Below, one piece after another: positions 23,735 through 33,407 of a stretch of 64,000 bases of DNA. The translations under genes and the position numbers were made by a program. Below the pieces are notes generated by a model, which was given only the letters and a program-made list of their open reading frames with translations, did not search any database and had not been told where the DNA came from. Source of the stretch: Synaphobranchus kaupii (Eukaryota; Chordata; Actinopteri; Anguilliformes; Synaphobranchidae); contig CM056376.1 in the NCBI GenBank assembly GCA_029718625.1, positions 88,616,333 to 88,680,332 on the forward strand, given 5' to 3'. How positions within the stretch are numbered: position 1 is the stretch's first letter; each line of letters starts with the position of its first letter.

Positions 23735-24169
23735 GGGGGCACAATGGGTTCCGGAACCAGCTCCCTGTCCACGCGATCATAGATGCGTGAAAGCGCATTC
23801 GGCTTAACATTCTTTGAACCAGGTCGATACGCAAGTAAAAAATTTAACTAGGCGAAAATGGGCTTGCTGAGAATTACGCCTCTTGGCTTGCTGAACGTAC
23901 TCTAAATTCTTATGATCTGTCCATACAGTGAAGGGATGCTTGACCCCCTCCAGCCAATGGCGCCACTCGTCCAATGCCAATTTCACTGCCAACAGCTCCC
24001 GGTCCCCTACGTCATAATTTCTCTCGGCAGGTGTCAAGCCACGAGAGAAATAGGTACACGGGTGCATCTTCCGGTCCAGCAGAGAATGCTGGGACAAAAT
24101 GGCTCCTACCCCCAACTCAGAGGCATCCACCTCTACTACAAAGGGAAGGGAGGGATTGGGAGTAATAAG
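23735..24169 (-). pseudogene. RNase H domain remnant
   Basis: Sense minus. [14 protein letters not shown] (catalytic Asp), the [19 protein letters not shown] block (catalytic Glu) and [11 protein letters not shown] (catalytic Asp) are all present in 24130-23900. A frameshift near 23830 moves the YRPGSKN block into another frame, and a stop follows near 23731. It is interrupted at 24170 by the solo LTR. Confidence 0.85.
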
Positions 24170-24174
24170 GATAG
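24170..24174. repeat. Target-site duplication GATAG, left
   Basis: GATAG before the solo LTR, repeated exactly at 25413-25417. Confidence 0.9.
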
Positions 24175-25412
24175 TATAACATTCCGTTCCTATCCTGTCC
24201 AGTTTCCGTGTTTTCCCTTATCCCTCCGTGTCATGTTCGACTTCCATTGTCCGTGTTTTCCCCCCGTTTTGCAGGCTGGGCGTGTTCCCTCCGTTTGTTC
24301 CACTCTATTACACCACTTCTATCTCAGCCTATCCCCTCTTCCCATTTTGCATACATTCCTCACACTCCGCTCTGTTCAATTAAACACACACACATTCGCA
24401 CGCTTTTCTAAATTGGTATCAACTCCGTATTTAACTCACCCTCTTTCATCTGTTCACTGTTCACTGCTTATGGCACTCTACCAAACTACAACCCTTTATC
24501 CTGTCCTGTTTGTGCGACAATACCTGCCGTGCAATAACCTGTTTGAGTAACCTCTTCTTTGTTTGAAGTCTACCAGCCTGCAGTCGTTGTTCGACTCCCT
24601 GTTTGTGTTGCGGTACCCCCGCTTTCCACCTGACGTTGTGCCCGCAGTGGGGCACTCTGCTCTCCCACTCTACAGCTGTTCCTGCGTCCGGCCGTGGCAA
24701 CCGCCAGTGCTACGGTTACGGTTGCGCCTGCTGCTGTTGTCCTGCTTCACTGTCCTGCCCTGCCGTTTCTGCTGCTGCCCCATCCTCTGCTTCTACAACC
24801 CGGTTATTCTTTACCACTAACATTCCAGTCTCTCCCACTCCAAAAGCCTTCATCATTAATCATAACCGGATTGTTTGTATTCTATGTCCTCCCTCACTTC
24901 AGGAGTATAGTTCGAAGCATAAATTATTGGATGCCTAGCGCTCCGTCTGCTTGTCTTGTTTGTCCAGTCTGTCCAGATCCGCCAAGTCCAGTTCCGGTTT
25001 GGAACATTTCCAGATGCTCCGTCTGAGTCCAGAGTCCAGTCCCGGTTTGGGGTGATTCCTGACCAACTCCTAAAGTCCAGTTCCGGTTTGGAACATTTCC
25101 AGGTGTTCCGTCAAGTCCAGTTCCGGTTTGGAACATTTCCAGATGTTCCGTCAAGTCCAGTTCCGGTTTGGAACATTTCCAGGTGTACCAGTCTGTGTCC
25201 CGATCCAGTCCAGCTCCGGCTTGGAGCTTCCTGTCAAAGTCCAGCTCCGGCTTGGAGCAAGTGTGATGTCCCGGTGAAGATCCGGGGAAATTATTGTCTT
25301 GTATTGTTGTGTACTGCTTGGGACTGCCCCAAGTACAAATAAATAATCAATTTTTGTACCTCTGCCTCCTTGTCGTTGCATTTGGGTTCAGCCCGTGTTC
25401 AGGTTCGTGACA
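24175..25412 (+). mobile_element. Solo LTR, 1238 bp, with internal tandem repeats
   Basis: A discrete insertion between the RT and RNase H portions of the chromodomain element, flanked by a perfect 5-bp duplication GATAG. Plus orientation is suggested by an AATAAA at 25338-25343 near the right side and by the CA right terminus (CGTGACA). The left terminus reads TATAACATT, so the expected TG is TA, perhaps a G to A change. The interior (about 24960-25260) holds repeated units with GTCCAGTTCCGGTTTGGAAC and variants. No internal gag or pol is present, consistent with recombination between two LTRs of a full element. Family unknown. Confidence 0.85.
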
Positions 25413-25417
25413 GATAG

Positions 25418-26560
25418 GTTCAGAACTAAACTTTCTCTTTAGCTCTGCGAAAGCCGCCTCAGCCTTCGGGTTCCATTGAAACCGCGAAAGTGACGTTTTT
25501 TTAGTCCGGGCTGTGATGGGGGTGGCTACTACGCTAAAATTACGGATAAACCGCCGATAAAAATTAGCAAAACCCAGGAAGCGCTGTACTTCTTTCACCG
25601 ATAGCGGAGTAGGCCAGTTCATAACCGGCCAGTTCATTACCTTCTCTGGATCGATTTGGACCTTTCCCTCCATTACGATGAATCCCAAGAAGAAAATAGA
25701 GTCAGAATGGAATGAACATTTCTCAGCCTTAATAAATAACCATGCTTTGAGGAGGGCTTCCAAAACCTGCCTGACATGACTAATGTGAACCAAAAAGTTA
25801 GAAGAGAAGATTAAAGTATCGTCTTGGTAGACGAACACAAATCTCTCCAGCATCTCCCGGAGAACCTCATTGACTAGCGCCTAAAAGACAGAGGGGGCGC
25901 TAGTGAGCCTGAACGGTATTACGAGATATTCGTAGTGCCCGTTATGCATGTTAAAAGCTGTCTTCCATTCATCGCCCTCGCGCATGCGCACTAAGTTGTA
26001 ATCTTTCCGGAGGACGAGTTTAGTAAATACCGATGCCCCCTGAAGGCGCTCAAAAGCGGAATTCATGAGTGGCAGCGGGTAACAGTTATTAATAGCGATG
26101 TTATTAAGACCTCGATAATCGATGCACGGCCTCAAACCCCCATCTTTTTTCTTCACAAAAAAGAAGCCAGCACCTGCCGGCGAGGTGGAGGGTCTAATGA
26201 ATCCATTGGCTAAGGCCTCCTCAATGTATGCCCTCATAGCGGCACTCTCAGGGACCGATAAGGAGTACAGGGACCCCCTGGGAGGAACCGTGCCCGGGTA
26301 TAAATTGGCGCAGTCATAGGGTCGATGCGGCGGCAAAGTGGTAGCTCGTTGCTTGCTGAAGGCCTCAGCGAGGTCATTGTACTCAACAGGTACATTAGCT
26401 GGCAAGGGAAAATCGAGCGCCCCCACCACTTTAATGCTCTCCGAATCAGAGGGCGAATCAGGCCAGGGAGGCCTTGTCCCAAAGAAAGTTCAGGCCAACC
26501 TCTCCCTCCCCTCCTCAGAAAAAGGGGCAGAGCTACCTTGATCAGACAGTGAATCGACCT
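25418..26560 (-). pseudogene. Reverse transcriptase domain remnant
   Basis: Sense minus. The RT N-terminal part (about 26430-25885) shows [20 protein letters not shown] and [11 protein letters not shown]. After a stop near 25881 the active-site block reads VYQDDTLIFS in place of the usual Y-L-D-D form. The thumb and connection follow, with EKCSFH, VQRFLGFANFYRRFI and RFQWNPKAEAAF. A 15-bp in-frame duplication (25612-25626 versus 25627-25641) repeats five residues near DPEKVMNWP. The upstream part contains protease-to-RT spacer sequence. Stops at about 25881 and elsewhere make it inactive. Confidence 0.85.
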
Positions 26561-27010
26561 AACTCGAGGTCACTGACCGAACTAAGCTCCGAGCTGTAAC
26601 CACGCCCACAAGATGCAAAGGGTACCGTCAACCGACAGTGAGACCCGCATTAGGGGCCCCATTGGAGGATGACAGCCTTGTCTCCACCCCAATTAATATG
26701 CGGGCTGTGCCGGGCCAGACAAGAATGCCCTAGAACGAGGGGATAAGCTGGGGAATAGACTAAAAAGAACTGAATGAGTTCTGAATGGCCCTCATGGAAG
26801 GCGCACATATTCAAGGAACCCGGTCTCTTTAATGGTCCCGGTGCCCAACGGGCGGTTATCGAGGGCCGTAACTAACTGGGGCCAAACGAGGCAGTGAATG
26901 GGCATTCTGTTCTTTGGCCCATTTGGCATCCACAAAGCATTCAACTGCTCCAGAATTGTTAAAAGCATCGACTTTAGCCAAGTGTTTATTCCAGAACAAT
27001 TGAACAGGTA
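26561..27010 (-). pseudogene. Retroviral-type aspartic protease remnant
   Basis: Sense minus. PVQLFWNKHLAKVDAFNN leads into SGAVECFVDAKWAKEQN. The position of the catalytic Asp in the D-S-G-A motif is Asn (codon at 26955-26957), which would abolish protease activity. Further on, NRPLGTG-like and LGHSWLA-like blocks of the family are present in other frames. An aspartic protease would normally process the Gag-Pol polyprotein. Confidence 0.75.
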
Positions 27011-27049
27011 GTAACGTCTGAGGGGCAGTTCTATTAAGTCTCGCTAGGG

Positions 27050-27406
27050 CCCCCGGTTCCCCTAGCGAGACCCCCCGTTTCCCCCCCAACTTCGGGCACT
27101 GAATTTTTGTGTGCCCCTTGCGCCTGCAGTAGCGACACCAGTCCTCACGTGGCTTGGATTGTTTAGGCTCGTGCAGAGAAGAACCATCCACCTCCATGGG
27201 CTCCTCCCCTCCCCGTTAAGGGTGTCTGCCAACTCATGCAGGCAGTCCTCCTGGCAGCGCAGCTGGTCCACTAATTGGCCCTGCTGAGAAAACATAGTCT
27301 GCTGTTGCTGCTGGAGGGCACGAATGCCCGGCTCATGAGAGGCCAGAGCTGCATGCTGCGTAGCCAGCACCTACTCTATCCCCTGTGGGGTCGCTGGTGC
27401 CTCCAT
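27050..27406 (-). pseudogene. gag remnant with zinc knuckle
   Basis: Sense minus. The gag ATG lies at 27404-27406, 15 bp after the LTR. Codon 12 is a TAG stop (27371-27373). Beyond it the N-terminal Gln-rich segment (LQQQQQTMFSQQGQLVDQL) runs to about 27200. The capsid is deleted, and the frame resumes near MEVDGS. A CCHC zinc knuckle CRYCRRKGHTKIQC (27096-27137) has the standard C-x2-C-x4-H-x4-C spacing. This zinc knuckle would bind the element RNA. Confidence 0.85.
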
Positions 27407-27409
27407 AAG

Positions 27410-27419
27410 GCTTTTGTGT
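27410..27419 (-). promoter_or_regulatory. Self-priming primer-binding site
   Basis: Sense ACACAAAAGC, beginning 2 nt after the 5' LTR. It is the exact complement of the 10-nt GCTTTTGTGT block in the 3' LTR (22946-22955), which starts 30 nt downstream of the LTR TATA box, where transcription is expected to begin. No tRNA-complementary site is seen. This arrangement is that described for Tf1/sushi elements, where the 5' end of the RNA folds back as primer. Confidence 0.7.
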
Positions 27420-27421
27420 AC

Positions 27422-28155
27422 TGTAAGGAGTCGGGTTCGGAGGACCAGACGCGACAGAGGGGATCAGAAAGTCAGCCACAAGAAGTGGGATGACCACTAG
27501 AAATAGGGGAAGGGATGTCCGCAAACGGAGCAGAGAAAATAAAGAACGGGAATAAAACTCCCGTCTTAGAGCCAAAGAATAGCGACCCAGAAAAGTAATG
27601 GTAAAGGAATTACCTCTAGTTCTATGTACTACAAAAGAGCTTAAAATAGAGAGGCAAAGGGGAACGAAGCAAAAGAATAGCGACCCAGAAAAGTGGGCGA
27701 AAAGCTTGCAGACTCGAGCAGTTGTTAAAGAAAGGAAAGGAATTACCTCTAGCTCTATATATATAATAAAGATATACGGTAAAGATGGTTTACTGCATCG
27801 GGGAGGACAGAAAGGAAAACCAAGGCAAGGAACAGAAAGTACAAATGAGAGAAAAACAAACTCTTAACAGGAATCTCTGACAAGCACTAAGGCAAGTCAC
27901 GCGTTACTTTAATTGCACAAAGCTTTAAAGTAAAGTGGTCGCCTGTACCTATACCGGAGTACCTGGCTTAAGCTGGCAAAGTAAGACACGACAGCGCCGG
28001 AACCGGAAAGCGCAGCACTTATATAGCCAGCTGAACACCTGAAATAGGTAAGATAAATAAGTGCCGGGTGGCGGAAAAATACGGCAAGGACGCCGTCCCG
28101 AAGCTGCAAGACAAACCTCCACAGAGAAGGAACGGCAACCTGCAAAACCATGACA
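27422..28155 (-). repeat. 5' LTR of chromodomain element
   Basis: 734 bp, homologous to 22337-23115 with many substitutions and a shortened internal duplication. The block corresponding to the transcript start reads ACACGACAGC on plus, two changes away from the functional form, so it no longer pairs with the primer site. The TATA box is retained (plus TTATATA near 28019-28025). Confidence 0.88.
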
Positions 28156-28160
28156 CATAT

Positions 28161-29720
28161 CCCTAGTGGACTGTAGAGTCGCCTGGTTACTTCTCACCCA
28201 TACTGTTGTAGTTTGACAGGTGGTGACAAGTTCTCACAGCTAAAATATCACCAGCAAAAGGATCAAAACACATGTCTTCTCTTATTCCTTATCATTCATA
28301 CAGATTAAAAATAGGGCATCCTGATAGTCAGCGAACAGCAATAGGCTACAGCCGCACAGCTGCCCGGGTTGGCCGCAGCACCACTGGAAGTCAATAGTCT
28401 GCTACTCCAAACAATCTAACAAGATGTATTGATTTTTCTGTGGCATTGCAGAAAACAGCACCTTTTCACAGGTTACAATGCATTTGGAAAGGCATCCGAG
28501 TCCATGGAAACAGCACACAGCACAACAGATGTGTTGCTGCAAACTGTACAAAAATGCAGGAGGAGTCAATACTGATCAAAAATGATCAGTATCCCCTAAC
28601 CTGGCATTCTTTATTCTGAAGAGTGAACCTCAGATTAAGATGCTTCTCTTGTATTACAGAGGGGGTGGTACACAGGGGGGAAAGAGTTAAAGGAGCCTTG
28701 TGAAATGAAGAAGGTGTACATTTTGTTTTAGGAAATAACTTGGTTCTTGTTCTGTTGGCTACATTTAAATCATTTGAATAACCTTTGCAATTGATAGGGG
28801 AATGTTATCTGGTTGTACTGGCACCATGCTGTTAAGCGGTAATTATAAACATACATTATATTCTAATTAAACATTGTTTTGCATTTTTTATTTCTTGCCA
28901 GCATTTAAAATTTGGCCATAAAGAATTGGCCCCAGGCCACCACATTCAATAACTTGGTGACTAACTCACAATTACTGAAAACCAGCTGCCGCACCATAAA
29001 GTTCCCTCTAAGCAGGGCAGGGACACACACTTGTAGAAGTACAGTGAAGCCCTTGTTATGCTGTTGCCTTGTTTTTAGGCTGCAGTTTCTATCTGTCTGT
29101 CTAATATCCTGATGCAAGCCTACACAGGCCTAGTGACAGTTAAACTCCCCAACCACAAAGTTATCTGACCTGCGAATACCATCCAGGAATACTAGCGGCT
29201 TTTAATGAGGCTGTCTTGTCTCCCTTTAGCCTATATCCTGTCTCATAAAGAATGCCTTATCTCACTGTGCCAAATGTGGCTTGATGTCTTGGGGTCAGGA
29301 AGGTCATCGCAAGATCGTGACATTGTGAGATGTGTGATAAAATTTCTATGCTCTGTAGATGCAGTGATGCAGGTATTGTGTCAGTTTAATGCAGTGTTCC
29401 TGTAATTGGTATTAAGAGCTGGCTACCCAACAGGACCCAAAGCAATGTTGGGTTTGGGCTGGATCAGGTTTTATTTCCTGACAAGGAATTTGTTTCTGGT
29501 TTGGCAGTCATTCTCTTCCTTTTTCGAATACATTTGTGTGCAAATTAAAGACGTTGCAAACACTGCCAGGAAAATTAGCTGCACGGGTAGCCATTTTGCT
29601 ACAGTTTGTGCATTTATATTAAAAAATAATTATGTTTAGCGCACTCTTCTGTGCTTACTTTCTTATAAAGTTTGAAAGACATCGTAGTCTCATTCTCAGG
29701 CTTGTGGTCTGACCAGGAGA
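28161..29720. other. Non-coding DNA, no gene recognised
   Basis: About 1.5 kb between the chromodomain element and the nested cluster. Short random open frames only. No exon or repeat family can be supported. Confidence 0.45.
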
Positions 29721-29727
29721 GTATCCA
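29721..29727. repeat. GTATCCA flank of outer element, left
   Basis: The 7-bp GTATCCA recurs at 38492-38498 on the other side of the nested cluster. The eighth base differs (G versus T), so the original duplication was probably 8 bp. Confidence 0.55.
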
Positions 29728-30096
29728 GGGCCACAACTATAGGCTGCCGCCTAGGACGGCACTATGACCAGGGCGCAGAGTGTCGCCCCACCATCCAAGT
29801 CATAACGCTATTCTGCAGCCCCCGCTATTATCCCTTTAAAGCCGGAGCGTTCTAATTTCCAAATAATAGTTTCGAAGGTTTAACGCTTAATATCTCTGCC
29901 GTCCAATCACTGATTTTACTTCCGAAAACTACTAGTTACAGAAGACAAAATGAGCTACAATTCCTTATGACTGGTTATTGGATTTAGTGGGCATTAATTT
30001 ACTTCTAGATCGCTAGATAAAACCACTTGACGAACAGGAAACTCCATTTGCCTCACCGCGGACGGAGCAGACCACCGCGGTGTCTTTTCTGACGAC

Positions 30097-30104
30097 ATCA
30101 CAGC
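30097..30104. repeat. 8-bp target duplication ATCACAGC, left
   Basis: ATCACAGC immediately before the inner hAT element, repeated exactly at 37776-37783. Confidence 0.92.
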
Positions 30105-30567
30105 TAGTGGTGTGTCGTTCGCGAACGAGTCGGCTCATTGAGCCGGCTCTTTTAGGTGAACGTTGGGAGCCGACTCGCATATCTGAAGAGCCGATTTGTT
30201 TTGTAAATAAACACAAGACAAGTGCTTGTGGTCTTGGTGGAACTTTTATTCGTTTTTTTTCTTCAAGTTCTATCTGTAATCAAAGAGAATAATTTTTTAG
30301 GCCAAAAATAAATAAAACCACTATAAGAAAATAACATTAATGATGCTGCAGTTTTGCACATTTATTTTTTTATGCATTTATTCATTTTTTTGTTATGACG
30401 CAATATTATGTTCTATTTTATGAGTGTCTATTTTGTTTTGAAATGTTCAACTACACACTGTGTTTATTGTGCAATTTATTTCAAGACACAAAAATGCCCT
30501 ACTTTCAATGCACATGTGTAATATCGTCTTACTGTTTTTACATTTATTTAAAGTTTTTTTAACAAAC

Positions 30568-31794
30568 TGTAGCCGGTGGCACCCGGATGTTGAGTTCGCA
30601 CTTGGTGACGTGTTTATTTTGAATAAAGTGCGGCTCGGGACAGGCATAAGAGAGACAGCCTTGGGTCCTGGCTTTTGTCCCAAATGTTTGGTGGAAAACC
30701 TCGCTTGTGAGTTGAAGTTACGTGCCAGCAAGTATGAATTTTGGAGTTCGGCACTAGATGCCTGGTGTACTGTTAGCTGCGGTATATGCGCTTCGTGTTT
30801 ATGGAGACAAGCGAGATCCGCGAACTCACCTTTTTGTATCGAAGGCTGTGATTACGCTGTTCGTTGAAACGATTCCTGTTATTGTGTGTGTGCTCGTTGC
30901 TAACCGCTGTTCCTTTATGGTAGAATAATTGTAATAATAAATGTGAAACTAGCTCTCTGTTAAATTATATAGGTAACTAATGAATTGAAACTAGCCCTCT
31001 GTTAAATTATATAGGTTTAATGAATTGAATGAATTGAATTGAAACTAGCTGGCCAGCTAGTGAGGTAAAGCCTTGTTCTGGCTATTGGTAGTTTGTAGCT
31101 AGGGGCTGGCTAGTTAAATTAGTTTTCTTTTCTTTTTCTTTCGTTTCTTTTGGCCTTTCATTAGTGGCCATTAGTTTACTTTAGGTGAGGCCAATTACCA
31201 TCTACTGAGTGTGGGTTGTGGTGGTGTCAATAGAGAAAGCTGGAGCTCATTCTCTGTGCACTCTTATTGTGAGCCCCGCTTCTTAGGATTGTTCTGGGGA
31301 TCTGGACTCCTGCTTGAGTTATCGTGTAGAGTGGATTGCAGTGTATACATTTTGGCTTTTAGCTGTTTTTCTTAAGAGTGTGGTGGGTATTTAAACTCAC
31401 TTGCTGTGTGGTACATATCCTTAGTTGGATGGCAGGGTGTAAGGTTCCTTAAGGAACATCGTCAGTATCCGGACTCACTCGTGTGATGCATCGGCTTATA
31501 GTCGATTCTAAGGTATAGTGCCACTTAACTTTGCTCCAGCTATTCTATATGCTACCTTCTACCCTACTGCCACCACAAGGTGAATGGTACAGCCTCAATA
31601 GTGGTGAATGTGTACTACAGATGTTCATTGCTCTTCAACCACCATCATTCTCTTTTAATAATACAAAAATAAAGAAATACTTTTGATAAACTGGTGTTGT
31701 CTCTTGTTCCATTCAGAGTTCCCCTCACTCTTGGTATAAACTGAGGGGTGGCGTAGTCGGCGTAGTTACCGTCCCCTTGCGGGGGGGCGTTACA
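30568..31794 (+). repeat. 5' LTR of young Gypsy element
   Basis: 1227 bp with TG..CA termini. A polyadenylation-type AATAAA lies at 31668-31673. The 5' part contains an open frame of about 95 codons rich in Cys (through 30867) that is preserved in the other LTR. The last 46 bp include a partial copy of the primer-binding site. Confidence 0.95.
31749..31761 (+). promoter_or_regulatory. Partial primer-site copy inside U5
   Basis: TGGCGTAGTCGGC, 13 nt identical to the true primer site 49 bp further on. It is also present in the 3' LTR at 37483-37495. Probably a relic of an earlier LTR boundary. Confidence 0.7.
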
Positions 31795-31797
31795 TTT

Positions 31798-31814
31798 TGG
31801 CGTAGTCGGCAGGA
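31798..31814 (+). promoter_or_regulatory. Primer-binding site for tRNA-Ser
   Basis: TGGCGTAGTCGGCAGGA, 3 nt after the 5' LTR, is complementary over 17 nt to the 3' end (with CCA) of vertebrate tRNA-Ser of the type ending CTGCCGACTACG. It would prime minus-strand cDNA synthesis. The identity was judged from memory of the tRNA sequence. Confidence 0.8.
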
Positions 31815-32041
31815 CGGCCTTAGGTGGTTGAGAGCAGTGACATTGTAGTAGTTATTAATATTTTTTTTTTTTTGTTTTGTTTGTTTTCCTTTTCTTGTTT
31901 GTTTGAGAGAGCAGCTTGTGTTTGTATATAAGGAACAGCGGTTGGCAACATAGTTGGGACCTGGCTGAGATACCGAACTGTTGTGCAACGGTCCACCCCC
32001 TGTCCCACTGAACTTTTCAGACAGGCGCCTCAAGACCAGCT

Positions 32042-32206
32042 ATGGAGGCGGAGCTAGAGGCGCTGCGTGCCCAGGTGCAGCAGCTCCAAACAGACAATCA
32101 GAGACTGGCGGCGGCCTCAGGGGTGGACGATGTATGGGCAGTTAGTGGGGTTGTGTCCTGTTTTAGGAATTATCATGGGTGGGGTGCATGTTCCTTGTTT
32201 AATTGA
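32042..32206 (+). pseudogene. gag N-terminal stub
   Basis: The ATG at 32042 opens 54 codons, the first 27 or so of which form a leucine heptad segment (MEAELEALRAQVQQLQTDNQ), typical of a gag coiled-coil start. At about 32125-32140 the sequence jumps into protease-upstream sequence in another frame, and the gag frame stops at 32206. Capsid and zinc-knuckle coding sequence is absent altogether. A deletion of roughly a whole capsid-nucleocapsid region is the simplest explanation. Confidence 0.8.
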
Positions 32207-33407
32207 TACCGGTTCCATGGTTACTACCCTTACGGAAAGTTTTTTTCAAGAACATTTTTCACATTTGGACAAACGAGATTGTGGGTGGTTGGGGTTGAAA
32301 GCTGCCAATGGTCTGGATATCCCATATGTCGGTTATATTGAACTAGACATTATGGTCCTAGACCAGTGTGTGCCCAAGAGGGGTGTGCTAATTGTTAAAG
32401 ACTCTATTGACGTAGCTATTAGGAGCCGTAAGGCACTCACCCCAGGCATTTTGGGAATGAATGTTCTTAGCGACTGCTATCGTATCCTTTTTGAGCAGCA
32501 CGGTTCTAGGCTCTTTCAAACCCCTGCCGTGCAGTCAGCTGTTGCATGGAAGCGTGCCCTCCGTCAATGTGAGAAAGTTGAGGCTATAGTTAATTCATCT
32601 TCAACTTTTAAAGTGAAAGTGCAAGGTTGTCTCCCTATCTGTATTCCCGCGGGTGTGTTATCTATGGTCCTTGTCACTTGCCCACAGCTCCCCTCTGCCG
32701 CTGAGTTTTTATTAGAGCCATTAGGGCCCCACGAAGGATTTCTCCCTGATGGGTTACTCCTTTCTCCAACATTGGTACATGCAGAGCATGGTACTTTGTG
32801 TGCCCCCATTACTAATGTTGGCAGCAGTGATGTGTGGCTCTCCCCTCGTAAAGTGATTGGCACAGTGCAGGTGGTCACAGTGTCCTCAGAGAGCACTCAT
32901 CCTGTGCAAATTTCCATTGAATCTTCAGTGCCCTTGTGTAACGCCCATGTTTCCATGCATTCCGCTGCCTCCGTTTCTAAGGTGTCAGTTGACTGGGACC
33001 TACCAACCTTTGATGGACTAACCGATACCGAAGCGTTGGAGGCCAAGGCTCTTCTGTTTAAGTATCAGTCACTATTTTCTCGAGATGAAGGGGATTTAGG
33101 GTGCACTAGTCTCGTTACTCATGAGATTTCTTTAATGGACGACGTCCCTGTTCGTCAACCATATCGTCGTCTTCCTCCTTCCCAGTATGAGACTGTAAAG
33201 GCCCATATTAAGCAATTGCTTGATAGTCAAATTATTAGAGAAAGCAGCAGCCCCTACTCTTCTCCCATTGTTTTAGTGGCTAAGAAGGATGGGAGTCTTC
33301 GGCTATGTGTTGACTACAGGCAATTGAACGTAAAGACGCATACCCTCTTCCTCGAATTGAAGAGTCTTTGGACGCTTTGTCGGGAGCCAAGCTGTTTTCC
33401 ACTTTAG
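32137..33407 (+). pseudogene. Gypsy pol N-part: protease and RT start
   Basis: This frame is open from the deletion junction. The aspartic protease motif is intact: CLIDTGSMVTTL, with DTGS at 32205-32216 and a later ILGMNVL flap-like block. RT begins near 33000, with a VRQPYRRLPPSQYE segment, IRESSSPYSSPIVLVAKKDG and LRLCVDYRQLN (about 33300). The frame is lost near 33330-33345, where a small deletion in the K-T-x-A-Y-P-L-P region shifts it. A spurious tail then runs to the stop at 33407. No start codon of its own is convincing; pol would normally be made as a Gag-Pol fusion. Confidence 0.9.

Larger units (their letters stand above)
22337..28155 (-). mobile_element. Chromodomain Ty3/Gypsy (Tf1/sushi type) element, degenerate
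   Basis: An LTR retrotransposon on the minus strand: 5' LTR 27422-28155, gag and pol remnants, 3' LTR 22337-23115. Internal order is gag zinc knuckle, protease, RT, RNase H, integrase core and chromodomain, the order of chromodomain-bearing Metaviridae. Only 15 bp lie between the 5' LTR and the gag start, with no tRNA-type primer site. Instead there is a 10-nt complement to the predicted transcript start, as in the self-priming Tf1/sushi group. The body carries deletions in gag capsid, the integrase zinc-binding domain and the integrase C-terminus, plus a solo LTR insertion at 24175-25412. The LTRs are visibly diverged, so this is an old copy. Confidence 0.88.

Noticed and set aside
32067..32136. 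ATG at 32067 as the true start of Gypsy pol
   Set aside because: The first 20-odd residues are gag DNA read in the wrong frame across the deletion; pol is normally a Gag-Pol fusion.
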